Source of the DNA: Skeletonema tropicum
Taxonomy: Eukaryota > Bacillariophyta > Thalassiosirophyceae > Thalassiosirales > Thalassiosiraceae
NCBI GenBank assembly: GCA_037178625.1
Contig: CM074136.1
Span: 2,728,001 to 2,792,000 of the forward strand
Direction of reading: 5' to 3'
DNA length: 64,000 nucleotides
Part shown: positions 20,969-31,630 of the stretch, piece after piece
Layout of the letters: each line of letters starts with the position of its first letter
Position numbering within the stretch: the first letter of the stretch is position 1
Notes under the pieces: generated by a model
What the model was told of the DNA's origin: nothing
What the model saw: only the letters and a program-made list of their open reading frames with translations
Database searches by the model: none
Program-made: the position numbers and the translations under genes

Positions 20969-23222
20969 ATGGCACGCAAACGCATGAGGAGGCGACGAGC
21001 CAACTCCGCTAGCGATGTCTTTCACCTCGGCAATGGTCACAATAACCAGCCGACCATGATCGATGGAAAGATGGTTTTGATACATCAAATTCGAAATACG
21101 GATGAGGGGGTGTTGTATTCGCATGCTATCACTGTAAGTAGACATGATTGGTCGCGATGGGGCTGGACGATATGTGCATATTATCTACCTATTCATTTTG
21201 AATTTGACAGAATAGAATATCTATCGAGGACCGCCATCTGTTTTGGGACGGAAGAAATTACATGTTGATTGACATCTAAATTTTTATGCACCAATGACAC
21301 CTTCAAACATGCGTACACTGGTCTCTCACACACTTTTGTCTCTCAATATAATATGTCACCCCCCCATCAAACAGGAACGAAGGAAACCAAAACGACGATC
21401 CACACTCCTCAAAAAGCTACGAAAACTCATCACCTGGAACGATGACTCCCACTCCTCCGTTGCCTCCAGCATCCGTTCCGGAATCTCCCTCTCCGACAGC
21501 AAACAACAACCCTTTTGCGTCGGCAAACGTAACTTCCAAGCATGGATGAAGAGGAAAGGTTCCCGACGAGGTGGTGGCGGATTCAAACAATACACCATTA
21601 AACCCCAAAAACGGTTCCAATCGTCTATTTTGAATTGGATGAGTCGAATGCATTTCCCATTTGTGAATAGTTGTGCTCGTTTCATGACAGAGGAGGGGTA
21701 TAATCCCGACGCACACAATTACCGACCGGGTCACTTGTTGTACATGTACATTAATTGGACATTTACCGGAATGTGGAGTGAGGTGGTCCTAACCTTTATG
21801 GCTATTTACTTTATCATCATGACGGTGTTTGCACTGTTGTTGTGGGTGGCGGGGAATCATCAACCAGCGTGTATTGTTGCGGCGGGGGCACCGTTTGGGG
21901 ATAATGATGCCCAGGATCAGGATGCGACACGGTTCAGTGATGCGTTTGCGTTGAGTTGGACAACGTTTACGACTGTGGGGTATGGAATGATTTATACTGC
22001 GGTGGGTGGGAATTTTCAACCGAATGGGAAAGGTGGCAAGCTTGAGACTGAGCCACATGAATGCTCTTGGGTGGTCATGCTATGTACGGTGGAGGCGTTT
22101 TTGGGATTGTTGTATGCAGGAATGTGTGCGGCAATCTTGTTTGGAAAGGTGAATCGAGTTCAGAGTCATGCGAATATTATGTTTTCGAATTCGGTTTGTT
22201 TGCAGTATGAGTGGGTGGAAGAAGAAGATGACGATGATGACGAAGAGGAGGAGCATGAGGATGATGACATATTCCGTTCCCTTCCACCACAGTCAATTAC
22301 GACACATCAGGATCAGAGTGAGCTAGAAATTGGTTTAGGTTGCGGAGATGAAGGGGAAGAAAAGAACAACAAGGAAAGGGGGGCAGATCAGGATCACGTG
22401 AAAAGACATCCCCTGCAGTCTTGCGCAAGTATTGATGAAGAGAGTCCCTTGCCAGAGGACACCGAATTGACCCAATCTCCCCATCGTGCAGAGTTAGGCC
22501 TATGTAAAGAAGATGATGAGAAGTCATGCGATGCCTTTATTGATCAGTTCAATGGATGCCCCGTGCTCAAGTTCCAAGTAGTAAATGAGCTGTGTAACAA
22601 GGAGGGAGCAGAGATTGTGGATGCCATAATGAAAGTTATCGGGATCAAGTTCAAAGGCAGCGGTAGAGTTACAAGGTCAGAATATGTAAGAGTGAACTTG
22701 GTCGACTATGAGCACCCTTTCTTGAGCAGGGTGTGGCATGGAGTACACATTCTCGACGGCACATCACCATTGTTGACTGATAAGGCGAAACAACGAATTC
22801 GAGAGAACAATGGGAGCTGGCCCAGTGACTGGTTTACCCCAGATGTTATCCGAGAGAAGCTCGAGTTCAATGATTTGATTGTGACTGTGGCGGGCATATC
22901 CAACATTAGCGCTCTTACTGTTCACGCCTACAAGAGATACAAGATTGGAGATGTGTTGATTGGGTACAACTTTGCACCCTTGGTATTTCGTGACAAGGAA
23001 TCGGGTATGCTTGAGGTGGACAAGACACTTGTCAATGATGTGAGGGAACAAGCCGGTCTTCAGGGAGAAGACCTCAGTGTGCGTAGAATGTCTGACTCTG
23101 CAAGTCTCAGAGGGCAGGGTTTGACAAGATTGTCTTCTACAATCCGAATTACCAAATCTTCTGACCACATTTCTAACCACTTCGATCTTTCCCGTGCTAT
23201 GTCATTGACAGTACGAGACTAG
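20969..23222 (+). CDS. Inward-rectifier-type (Kir) potassium channel, intact copy
   Basis: Exon 1 is 20969-21133 (55 codons, beginning MARKRMRRRR). A 241-bp GT-AG intron (21134-21374) precedes exon 2 (21375-23222), giving 670 aa. Transmembrane segment 1 lies around residues 189-214. The pore helix and selectivity filter FTTVGYGMIY put TVGYG at about 255-259. Transmembrane segment 2 (about 287-312) ends at FGKVNRVQ. The C-terminal cytosolic part has the beta-rich Kir layout (GCPVLKFQVVNEL, HPFLSRVWHGVHILD, LIVTVAGIS). A long acidic insert (DDDDDEEEE) is not typical of animal Kir channels. It should form tetramers passing K+ across a membrane. A start within the 21294 reading is less likely because the second copy shares the same exon 1. 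Confidence 0.85.
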
Positions 23223-23558
23223 TTTCGAGATCAAATTGGATGGTCCAATGTGCCACACTATATAGTTATTTTAGATGTAATGTCTTCGTCATTTACTTAA
23301 ACTTTTGTAATTCATCACCAAGCTATCTATGGTACTGCTACTAATTTCAACGGGAAGCACTGAACTAAATCAACTGTCGCAGTTGAAACCGTTACGACAC
23401 CGTTTCCGGAGGCATGAAGATGTTGCTTGCTTGATTGATGCGAACTCTATTGATCACATCCACCTGCTGCACCTGTCTACTTCTTTTCACCACCTCCTTT
23501 TGATTTGAGTCGTAAGTATTGAGCATCATACTACTTCCAGCTTAAAGAGTAGTAAATC

Positions 23559-24578
23559 ATGAACACAATGAATGACGTTTCTCTCCAACAATCTGCCGCT
23601 GCTATGTCAATTGTGGTGGCAGCGATACTTTGGATGGGTAAAATATTCCGCAGCAGCTGCAAAGACCCAGTTGCCTCCTCCTCCACGTCCAAAAGCGCAC
23701 CAACAACTAATGCATTAGCAAAAGAAACTCCCTTCGACAAGCTGGCTGATGTATACGACTCTTCTTTTTGCGACACTGCAGTCGGACGTCTACTACGCCG
23801 TCAAACATGGAAAGATTTTGATGAGGCTTTTGCTACCACAAGAGCAAAGTCAAAGCAAGCAGCACCAATTTTAGAAATAGGCTGTGGCACTGGTGACGAT
23901 GCATTACATCTTGCATCTAAGCATGTATACGTCCTCGCCACGGACTACAGCCAAGGGATGCTACGCAAAGCTCGTAAGAAGTGCTCTGCAAGCACTACTA
24001 TTCCAAGAGATTGTCAGCCCACATTCAAGAAGCTTGATCTGAGAAATTCTCATTATGATGCTTCACTGGAGCCGATACACAAATTTGCAGGAGCGTATTG
24101 CAACTTTGGAGCACTGAATAATTTGTCACCTGACGACATTGGCCATTTAGCACAAGAGCTATCAGAACTGATACACCCAGGAGGAAAAGTAGTGCTGGTG
24201 GTAATGGGACGATTTTGCCTATTTGAGACATTGTACTATCTCTTGAAGTGTAACTTCAAACGAGCGTTCCGTCGACTGAAAAGATCTCAAAATGCTGAAA
24301 TTGCAGCCAGGGTTGCACCAAATACAAAGAAGCAGACAATCTACTTTTATTCACCCGGTTTCATGGAGAGGGTATTTACTGCTACAAAACAATTCCATGT
24401 GATACGAAAACGTGCGATTGGCCTCACATTGCCGCCTAGTTTGTGGTCAAGATCATCGTCTAAGAAGATGCATCCTTTTCTGCTGTCGATTCTTTCGTGC
24501 GTAGATTCCATTCTGAGTGGCCACTGGCCGTTCTTTTACCTTGGAGATCATTTTTTGATTGAATTTGAGCGTTTGTAG
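23559..24578 (+). CDS. Class I SAM-dependent methyltransferase, N-terminally anchored
   Basis: A 339-aa single-exon gene. Residues 13-29 (AAAMSIVVAAILWMGKI) are hydrophobic and look like a membrane anchor or targeting segment. PFDKLADVYDSSF precedes the Rossmann core. Motif I is ILEIGCGTGDDALHLA (about 104-119), the acidic strand-2 end is VLATDYSQGML, and a later strand reads GGKVVLVVMGRF. This is the methyltransferase 11/25 (UbiE-like) arrangement; the substrate cannot be told. The C-terminal 100 residues are basic and end in a hydrophobic stretch. A decayed inverted duplicate lies at 46905-47949. The SIPVLHFIQ-family gene follows convergently 292 bp downstream. Confidence 0.85.
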   Translation: MNTMNDVSLQQSAAAMSIVVAAILWMGKIFRSSCKDPVASSSTSKSAPTTNALAKETPFDKLADVYDSSFCDTAVGRLLRRQTWKDFDEAFATTRAKSKQAAPILEIGCGTGDDALHLASKHVYVLATDYSQGMLRKARKKCSASTTIPRDCQPTFKKLDLRNSHYDASLEPIHKFAGAYCNFGALNNLSPDDIGHLAQELSELIHPGGKVVLVVMGRFCLFETLYYLLKCNFKRAFRRLKRSQNAEIAARVAPNTKKQTIYFYSPGFMERVFTATKQFHVIRKRAIGLTLPPSLWSRSSSKKMHPFLLSILSCVDSILSGHWPFFYLGDHFLIEFERL

Positions 24579-24870
24579 GTCAAAGTAAAAGAAATCTAAA
24601 GCTACCTGATCTGATCTGATCAGAAGGGTAATTCAATTACATGAGTTCTCTTATGTACTGCTCCATGCTTCTACGCTGTCCTCTCTTTCCTCCTGCTCAC
24701 ACTAAATAATCCAGAAATTTAAATCAGAGCAAACCACGGAGCAAACCTTTCATTCCATTCAAAAGCTACTCCATTTATGGTCATATTTATGTTTACATGA
24801 ATCTACATATTATTTCACTTGTCTCTTACAAAAATTCTTCACTGCTTTTCCCTCTCTTTCACTTTCATCT

Positions 24871-25332
24871 TTAACACATGAAATATTGAATAAAGTGCAG
24901 CACAGGTATCGAACTAGCAACACAAACCTCTGTAACATGTGATGCACAGCCATCATCGTAATAATCATACTCATCTTCATCATCTTGCACTTGCATGCAG
25001 ATGGCGGGAAGACTTGTTCCAGCGAATTTGACATTTGTTTTTGATGCAGTAGTACGAACTTGTTCCGAGGTGACGTCTGGTTGTTCGATGCCATACTCAT
25101 CTCTTCTGTTGCCATTGTTAGTATTGTTTGTCAATGATGCAGTCTCGTTATCTATGCAATCACCGCTTACCCCTCGATGGTAGATGATGTAATACGATCC
25201 ATATCGATCCGCGGGTAGGACAGACATGGAATTGGAAAAGTATTGAGGAGGTTCATCGTCCTGATGCGGCTGTTGGGTAAGCAGCTTCGTTGTTTGCTTG
25301 GTGGTTGCCTGTGTCGGTACAATCATGCTCAT
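24871..25332 (-). CDS. SIPVLHFIQYFMC-family protein, copy A
   Basis: Read from the ATG at 25332 (MSMIVPTQATTK) this gives 153 aa; the frame stays open upstream to 25569. It is Gln/Thr/Asp-rich and low in hydrophobics until the last 40 residues. There an acidic-Tyr stretch (DDEDEYDYYDD) leads into CASH, then CVASSIPVLHFIQYFMC at the very C-terminus. Three other loci in this window end in almost the same motif (28.83, 29.44 and 46.62 kb). The short hydrophobic tail ending in Cys could be a membrane or protein-docking tail, but no family was recognised. The homologous start seen at 46100 (MDGLSQYLQ) is broken here by a stop. Copy A may therefore be shortened. Confidence 0.5.
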   Translation of the reverse strand: MSMIVPTQATTKQTTKLLTQQPHQDDEPPQYFSNSMSVLPADRYGSYYIIYHRGVSGDCIDNETASLTNNTNNGNRRDEYGIEQPDVTSEQVRTTASKTNVKFAGTSLPAICMQVQDDEDEYDYYDDGCASHVTEVCVASSIPVLHFIQYFMC

Positions 25333-25711
25333 TGTGTGCTCAATATCGACTGAAGAAATATGTAATATCAACCATCCATTGTGATCGTTTGATTTGATCT
25401 TGCTAGCTTCCGAACCTTTCCGAACCATCAACTTCTGACACGCTCTCCGACACCACTTCTGACATGATAAGAAGGTGATGTTTGAAACCGTTACGACACA
25501 ATCCGAGTTTATTAACCAGAAGATTATATGCTGATTATTAGGGTTAATTGCGACACGCGTCAAGGCCATCCTTGAGAACGCTCCAGGCTAGGTTTTTGGG
25601 TTGTGTTTTCGCTTCATATTCAGCAACAGCAACACACACGACACCGACGGGAGCACGTTCTCATAAATTTCATTCAGCATAGAATTCACTTGTTGATTCA
25701 ACTTAAAAATC

Positions 25712-27431
25712 ATGAAGTACTACACCGCTCTTACCTCCCTCGTCCTCATGGCCTCCAAGGCTTCGGCTGCTGGTAAGTAGATCTCTGTTATTTACCCTTG
25801 CTCTCGGTCGGTTTTGACTTCGCTGATGTGGCTCTTTGTCGGATAGTAGACAATTGTTTACAATCTGCGTATTGAATAGTGTCATCTGTCTACTCCGATG
25901 TGGCTTTGTGGCAGTCAACGATTTGTCAAACATGCATGCTAATGCTAATTACCTCTCTTCATTACTTCAATGCAGATCACTTCATTCGACGTAACCTCGC
26001 AGTCTCTGAACAGGATCAGCTTGAAGTCTGCTATCCTGATGAGCAGTGGATCGACTATGGTGGCACAAGCTACATCTTCGAACGTCAACAGTACCACACC
26101 AAGTGCGTTGACAGGCAGCAGCGGCCTTTTGAATACGGTGCTTTTACAGGCTATTTCACTACGGGAGAGCCATGCGCTAGCGCTTGCGTCAAAGGCGACA
26201 ACATTTCCCCGCTGAAGGGATGCAACCCTCAAGATCGGTAAGATTTAAGTTTGAGATGTTCTATATTCTTTTGGTTTCATGTATGAAGAGACACTAATGA
26301 CACCTATTCCTACCTTTTGTAAAGACCCCCTCTAGAGGAACTTGTGGGCTATGAATACGATTGTGATCTTGCTACTTGCTACTGCTTGTACAACGAAGGC
26401 ACCCTGTCAGAGCACTACTCCAAATGTTTTGATTCGATGAACAGGAGTGGTCAGGGATACTTGATCAATTATGAGAGTTTGTCTAGAGTCACAGACACGG
26501 ATCGTACCTGCTACAGCCTCAGCACACAACCAGTCCAGGGAACACAATTCCCAGTTGCCTCTCCCGTCCCAATGTCCGGCAGCAGCATCTGTACTCGCTC
26601 ACCTGATTATGGATGCTATAAGAGCGGCCGCCCTGCCTGCTTGCGACAGTGATTACACCTGCCCTTCGTTCATGACCATGTGCGATAATGTCGCATCTGG
26701 TGTGACTGGTAGCAACTTTTGCGGCAGTTGGGCACCTGATTACGGATGCTGGCCTAGTTCTAATGGCCGTCCACCCTGTTGTAGCAAATCTGGCGGTGCT
26801 TACGTAAACTGTCCTCCTTCGGATACTGTGGAGAAGCACCAGCCGTGTGAACCTCAACCAAAGACAAATCCAACTCGTAAAGTGAGTGTGCTCTTTCTTC
26901 ATTTCCACTTGAGGATATTTTCCTTCTCTTTATCACTTACAACTTGCAATGTATTGCATCAATCTACAGCCCACTCGCAAGCCCACACACAAGCCCACTC
27001 GCAAGCCTACTCGCAAGGTGAGTGAATCATGACGGAATTTTTTAATGTGCGTGCACGTAAAACAGGATTTCCATTAACTCACTCATTCCTTGTTTATTTT
27101 ACATCAGCCAACTGGCAAACCTACGCCCAATACAATGGGCAGCAGCATCTGTACTCGCTCGCCTGATTATGGATGCTATAAGAGTGGTCATCCTGCTTGC
27201 TGTGATAGTGATTACACCTGCCCTTCTTTCATCACCATGTGCGATAATGTCGCATCCGGCGTGGGTGGTGACAGCATTTGCAGTTGGGCACCTGATTACG
27301 GATGCTGGCCTAGTACTCATGGTCGTCCTCCCTGTTGTAGTAAATCTGGCGGTGCTTACGTAAACTGCCCTCCTTCGGATACTGTGGAGAAGCACCAGCC
27401 GTGTGAATCTGAGATTACCGAGACGGAATAA
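25712..27431 (+). CDS. Secreted Cys-rich protein with duplicated domain, 5 exons, one frame break
   Basis: Exons are 25712-25772, 25976-26237, 26325-26881, 26970-27017 and 27108-27431, all GT-AG. Exon 1 is a signal peptide (MKYYTALTSLVLMASKASAA). Exon 2 opens HFIRRNLA, an R-x-L processing site. A Cys-rich domain of about 100 residues (SSICTRSPDYGCYKSG, then YTCPSFMTMCDN, APDYGCWPS, RPPCCSKSGG) occurs in exon 3 and again in exon 5. The two copies are joined by PTRK repeats in exon 4. Exon 3 has one extra base near 26640, compared with the second domain copy, that breaks the frame. Correcting it gives about 416 aa. Regular Cys-pairs and the tandem domain suggest an extracellular or wall-bound protein; the function is unknown. 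Confidence 0.7.
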
Positions 27432-28193
27432 AGGCGATGATCAACGTGGTGAAGATGAAGAATGTCTCTCATTTCCGACTGCGCATTGGACTCTCCGGGG
27501 TTAATCATCGCGTCTTGTCTTGTCTTGTCTTGCCTATTTCCTGTTTCCTTTCACCGTTGGTCCTAGCCTGTCTACACAATCACTCAATTCAGTAGAAAGG
27601 ATCAGAAATGCAGTCGGTTAGAACGCACTAAATTGGATTTGAATTTGAATCACTACTTACCCTTGATCACTACAACATTCTTTTAGCTTTAGTACGATAG
27701 TTGTGTAGTGATGATAAGTACTGATCGTGAATCCTCTCTCTTTCCACACAAAAAGGTTACCATACTTATTAGATATCTCACTAGAGAGAGCGAGGCCAGA
27801 AAGCAAGAGGGACAGAATGAAGGAGTCGTAAAAGCATGAGTCGTACGAAGCACGCACGCATAGAGCATGCATGCAAAGTGTTACTTTCGGTGAAGAGAGA
27901 AATGATGGAGTCGGATCTTCTTACAAAGCAACAACTATTGTACTCCCGGCCTTCGAGCAAGCAATGCGCCTCAATGCGCGCAAAGTGAAAGTGACGGAAG
28001 TTGAAGAGATATCTTGCTTGTCTATGCGACACGTCGTCGTAAGTGCACCGTCGACAACATGAAGACACCGCAACCCAGCCTAATCTAAGTAACTTCAATG
28101 GGTCTTCCTCGAGAGACACGCACACGGCACATCATGGCCACTTTACTTACAAACTCCCTCCTACCATAGCAAGATCCAAGCCATAACATAAAA
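27432..28193. other. Intergenic, no gene seen
   Basis: A (CTTGT)n microsatellite lies at about 27513-27538. The stretch around 27555-27640 (CTAGCCTGTCTACACAATCA to GCAGTCGGTTA) resembles 29015-29075. This points to an old local duplication of the 3' flanks of neighbouring genes. Confidence 0.4.
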
Positions 28194-28773
28194 ATGATCA
28201 TGTCATTCGATGTTAAACAGCGGCAAAAGTCCAAGATACGGGTGCAGCAGGCCACGACCAGTATCTATCAGAAGGCATCATTGTTCGTTCGACGACATTC
28301 AGATGCAGATAGCTCTAACAGCAGTATCGGTCTTACGCCTTCCACTAGCAATGACATGAATCTTATAAATAAGTCACATCGTGGCAGCGACTCTGTTACA
28401 CCAGATCACATGATGGAAGGCTACTCATCAGATAGCAGTTCGAGTGAGTGTAACTTTCTTGGCGGTGAAGTCGATTATAGTTTCCCTGCCCTGTTCCCTG
28501 CGCTAGAACTTATTCGGGAACTTATCATTCAGTCCATCTCGGCCGCCGCACGAAAAAAAGAAGAGGGCCAATACTGCTGATACAGAAACGTCATTCTCAT
28601 CCTCCGAAATATCTTTAGAACGAGAGGTACATCGACATAGACGCAATACAATCTCCATAGATCTCGATGTCAAACATTCGCCAGATTTGAGGGAACGTCC
28701 TTCGAGTCCATTGCTAGGTCTACAGTATTTGCCAGATCACGGAATATCCTCATATGACAGTGACGAATCATGA
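28194..28773 (+). CDS. Hypothetical Ser/Asp-rich protein, one frame break
   Basis: The reading from ATG 28194 (MIMSFDVKQRQKSKIRVQQA) runs to a stop near 28580. The adjacent frame continues coherently after a poly-A tract at about 28552 as RANTADTETSFSSSEISL and ends SSYDSDES at 28773. Joined, it would be roughly 192 aa: basic N-terminus, Ser/Asp-rich middle and a short amphipathic stretch FPALELIRELIIQSISAA. No family was recognised. The shift at a homopolymer suggests either sequencing error or recent decay. Confidence 0.4.
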
Positions 28774-28830
28774 ATTGTATGGAGCTCATCTCAAAAGTTA
28801 TAGCTGAGTTCTTCTCTTCCTCCTGCACCT

Positions 28831-28960
28831 TTAGCCCACGAAGAATTGAATAAAGTGCAGCACAGATAGACCAAGCCATACACGCCATGCGATGCAAACT
28901 CTGTATGAATTGAAATAAGAACAGCATCATCGCAATAATATTCAAAGAAGTCGACATCAT
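28831..28960 (-). pseudogene. SIPVLHFIQ-family remnant, copy B
   Basis: The C-terminal block of the family is recognisable at DNA level (GTGCTGCACTTTATTCAATT). A 2-nt deletion relative to the other copies puts FASH and the VLHFIQFF part in different frames. The last codons read GTG GGC in place of the usual ATG TGC/TGT (Met-Cys). No upstream part was found. This looks like a decayed duplicate. Confidence 0.5.
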
Positions 28961-29434
28961 TAATGATCATCTTGAGGTGTCGTGTCTTGCCTGTGTTCCC
29001 TTCCACGTAAGGTCCAAGCCTGTCTATACAAAATCAGATAATTCAGAAGAAGGCGAACCTGAAACGCAGTCGGTTAAACATAATAATAATAATAGGATTT
29101 GAAATATCAATTAATCACAACATCATTCCTGTGTAGTAGTTGTATGTGTGGAACTACATATGCATATGATATGTGAACCTTCTCTATCCAATCAATAACA
29201 AGAAAGTTCTACTCTATTATGCCGCATCGGCCGGAGGTCAAAGAGAGATAGAAGGATTCAATCGTTGCTACAATTACAAAGCATCTAAATGCGCTGTTGA
29301 GCAGAGTTCAAGCTATCAGAAATAGATTACTTTGTTCACTTTACATCAACGAATACATTTTGTTTAATCCTACGTGTTATAATTACATGGGGCATCTTCA
29401 CACATCATTACTTCTTCTCTTATTCCTATTATTC

Positions 29435-30005
29435 TTAGCACATGAAGAATTGAATAAAGTGCAACACAGGTATAGAACAAGCCACACAAGCATCTGCAGC
29501 ATGTGATGCAAATCCTGTATCAATAAAATCATCATCATCATAATCAAAATGCTCGTTGGTGCGAAGCGGCGAAACCGGAATGCTGTGTGTACGTCTTCTT
29601 GGACTGTTGTTGTTGCTTGTACTCGTATCATACGTCATTGCACCTGTACTGCTGGTCTTCATCTCAATCATACTGTTACTGGTGTGAAGTAGGTATACGT
29701 TACTTCGTTTCAGGTATGGCATCACCATGATCTCTTCCAGTTCTACTACTTGTGCTTGTGGATGAAGTGGAGGCAGTCTCATCGCAGTCATCTCTACATT
29801 CATTTGAATGTTGTTGTTGTTCTGTTTCTGTAGGTAAGACGAACATGACGCTCTGCTGCTTCTGCATGTTGTTGTTCGCTGTCTGGTGTGTGGATTCACT
29901 GATTGGAGTACTTGGTGTTTTAGACTGCAGGGAGTTACTCTGTGTAGGATCATTTAGTGGAATACTTTGTGTTCTAGACTGGAGGTAGTGACTTAATCCG
30001 CTCAT
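29435..30005 (-). CDS. SIPVLHFIQFFMC-family protein, copy C
   Basis: Two overlapping frames together make one product. 30005-29700 starts MSGLSHYLQSRTQSIPLN and is Ser/Thr/Gln-rich. From about 29720 the adjacent frame continues as VMPYLKRSNVYLLHTSNS, passes an acidic stretch (DYDDDDFID), and ends CVACSIPVLHFIQFFMC. The start matches copy D (MDGLSQYLQSSTQ), so both ends of the family are conserved while the middle is not. A frame break or unseen intron near 29715 separates the halves. Function unknown. Low-complexity middle plus conserved short termini is unusual. Confidence 0.5.
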
Positions 30006-31630
30006 GGTTATTGTTTGATTTGCTGTGTGCTTTGTTGTGTGTCAATTGACTTCAATAGAGTAGCATGTAGTAACAATAGAGTGTAAACACTGAGTAATAC
30101 AGAAATTATGCAGTGATTGTTAGCAAATACTTCCATACTTACACACTTGAGGGGTTGGTTACCGTGCATTTATCGTGGTAACACTCTTGGAAGTTGGACA
30201 AAAATTGTGTTGGCGGTACCCCACAACGGTCGCGAGAAAGGGAAAAAATGTCTATTTTGCCGTTACGAAAAGATGCTTCGACAGTACTTACACGAGTTGA
30301 ATACACACTGGAAGTACATACATACTTCTAAGAACCATTGCCTTTGCGTGTGTAGTACATATTCCGTTTGGAGAGAAGTATTGCGAACACTTCCCTCGTC
30401 GCAGCTGGCTTGGCGCTACAGAAATATTATCGGTGACTGCGATTAGATGGAGTTGATCGCTTGTCGCATGGAAGGAAGTGATCTACTCCTATATGATTAA
30501 AGTATGCAATATAAAGAGAAGCGAAGTAATCTGAGTTGGCATGAAACATGAATATTCATTACGGATATACGTTGATAGTAGCTACCTACATGAATTCGTA
30601 GTGACACCAAGAACAAAACAGAGTTCCACAATTCTTTTGTTCCGTTCCACTTCCTGCCACAGGCAAGTCTGCTTCAACCCCTATACATATAATGGATTGG
30701 TGCGTTATATCTTTGAAATTACCTATCATTTTTTGCGGATATATATATATATATGTCAAAGCTACTGCAAAAAATCGATTGGGATTTGGCGTGTATTGGT
30801 GTAATGGTAAGAGATGTCCTTCGCTTTTGCTCTCATGGCAAGGTAGGTTTCATTGCTGAAGAGTGGATTTAGGTTAATTGGTACGCACGTTATACCATTG
30901 TGGCGGGAAGCAGCCACGTTAGAGATGTACTATCTTAAAATAGAGATGAACGTCTCAAAATTAAGATATCCATCTCAATTTAGTTCGCTGGTCGAAAAAA
31001 TGGAGAAGGTGACACAAGCGAGCATCTGTCCAACTTGAGACTGTGTCGCATCATTGGTGGTGGCAAACAAGACTGGCACACATTTCTCCCTCACCTACTA
31101 TTCCTACATACAAATCACAATTTCGGCCACAAGTACCAAATCAATTCCCACGTAGAACATACGAAAGACTTCAGCCGTTGCAATTGTAAAAACTGCCGCC
31201 TTTCTCGTGATTTGCTTCCCGGCGGTTTAGTTTGAAAAAAATGACGTTGGCGTTGGGGAGGAAGAACCCGATCTACAACAAACACATAAACGGCAAAAAC
31301 GGTTCGTTAGTATGTTATCGCCACTTTTACACGTTTTGAGTAAACAGGTGACCACTCGCCTCGTTGAAAAGTTGCGCAGCTAGCCGGGACTTTACTCGTT
31401 GCACATCATCAACTCGGATTGATTGAGACTCTACTTATTGATATTGATTGTTGGAAGAGTGCACCACTACACATACGGAGCGTTGAATAGTTGAGTGCAG
31501 CAATAGCAGCGATCATCATCTTTTTGACACCTCTTATACAACAACGACACATATCACAGAGTACACCTCTCGTATTAGAAACGCCCGATATATACTACAA
31601 CACAACATACTTATCATCATCCATCGCACC
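30006..31630. other. Long gap without a confident gene
   Basis: An ORF at 30117-30446 (plus) contains KKCLFC, then HWKYIHTSKNHCLCVCS. Its Cys/His spacing faintly recalls the C-terminal zinc finger of piggyBac-type transposases, but no transposase core is visible. An (AT)n run sits near 30740. The rest, including the upstream region of the second channel copy, shows nothing coding. Confidence 0.35.

Larger units (their letters stand above)
23383..25499. repeat. Duplicated block 1, bracketed by an 18-bp direct repeat
   Basis: TTGAAACCGTTACGACAC occurs at 23383-23400 and 25482-25499 in the same orientation. Between them lie the methyltransferase gene and a SIPVLHFIQ-family gene. An inverted, diverged copy of most of this block lies at about 46.1-48.16 kb, with the 18-mer in reverse at 48145-48162. 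Confidence 0.75.

Noticed and set aside
30117..30446. Possible piggyBac-type C-terminal zinc finger
   Set aside because: Cys/His spacing is only loosely similar, there is no DDD transposase core nearby and no TTAA-flanked ends were found.
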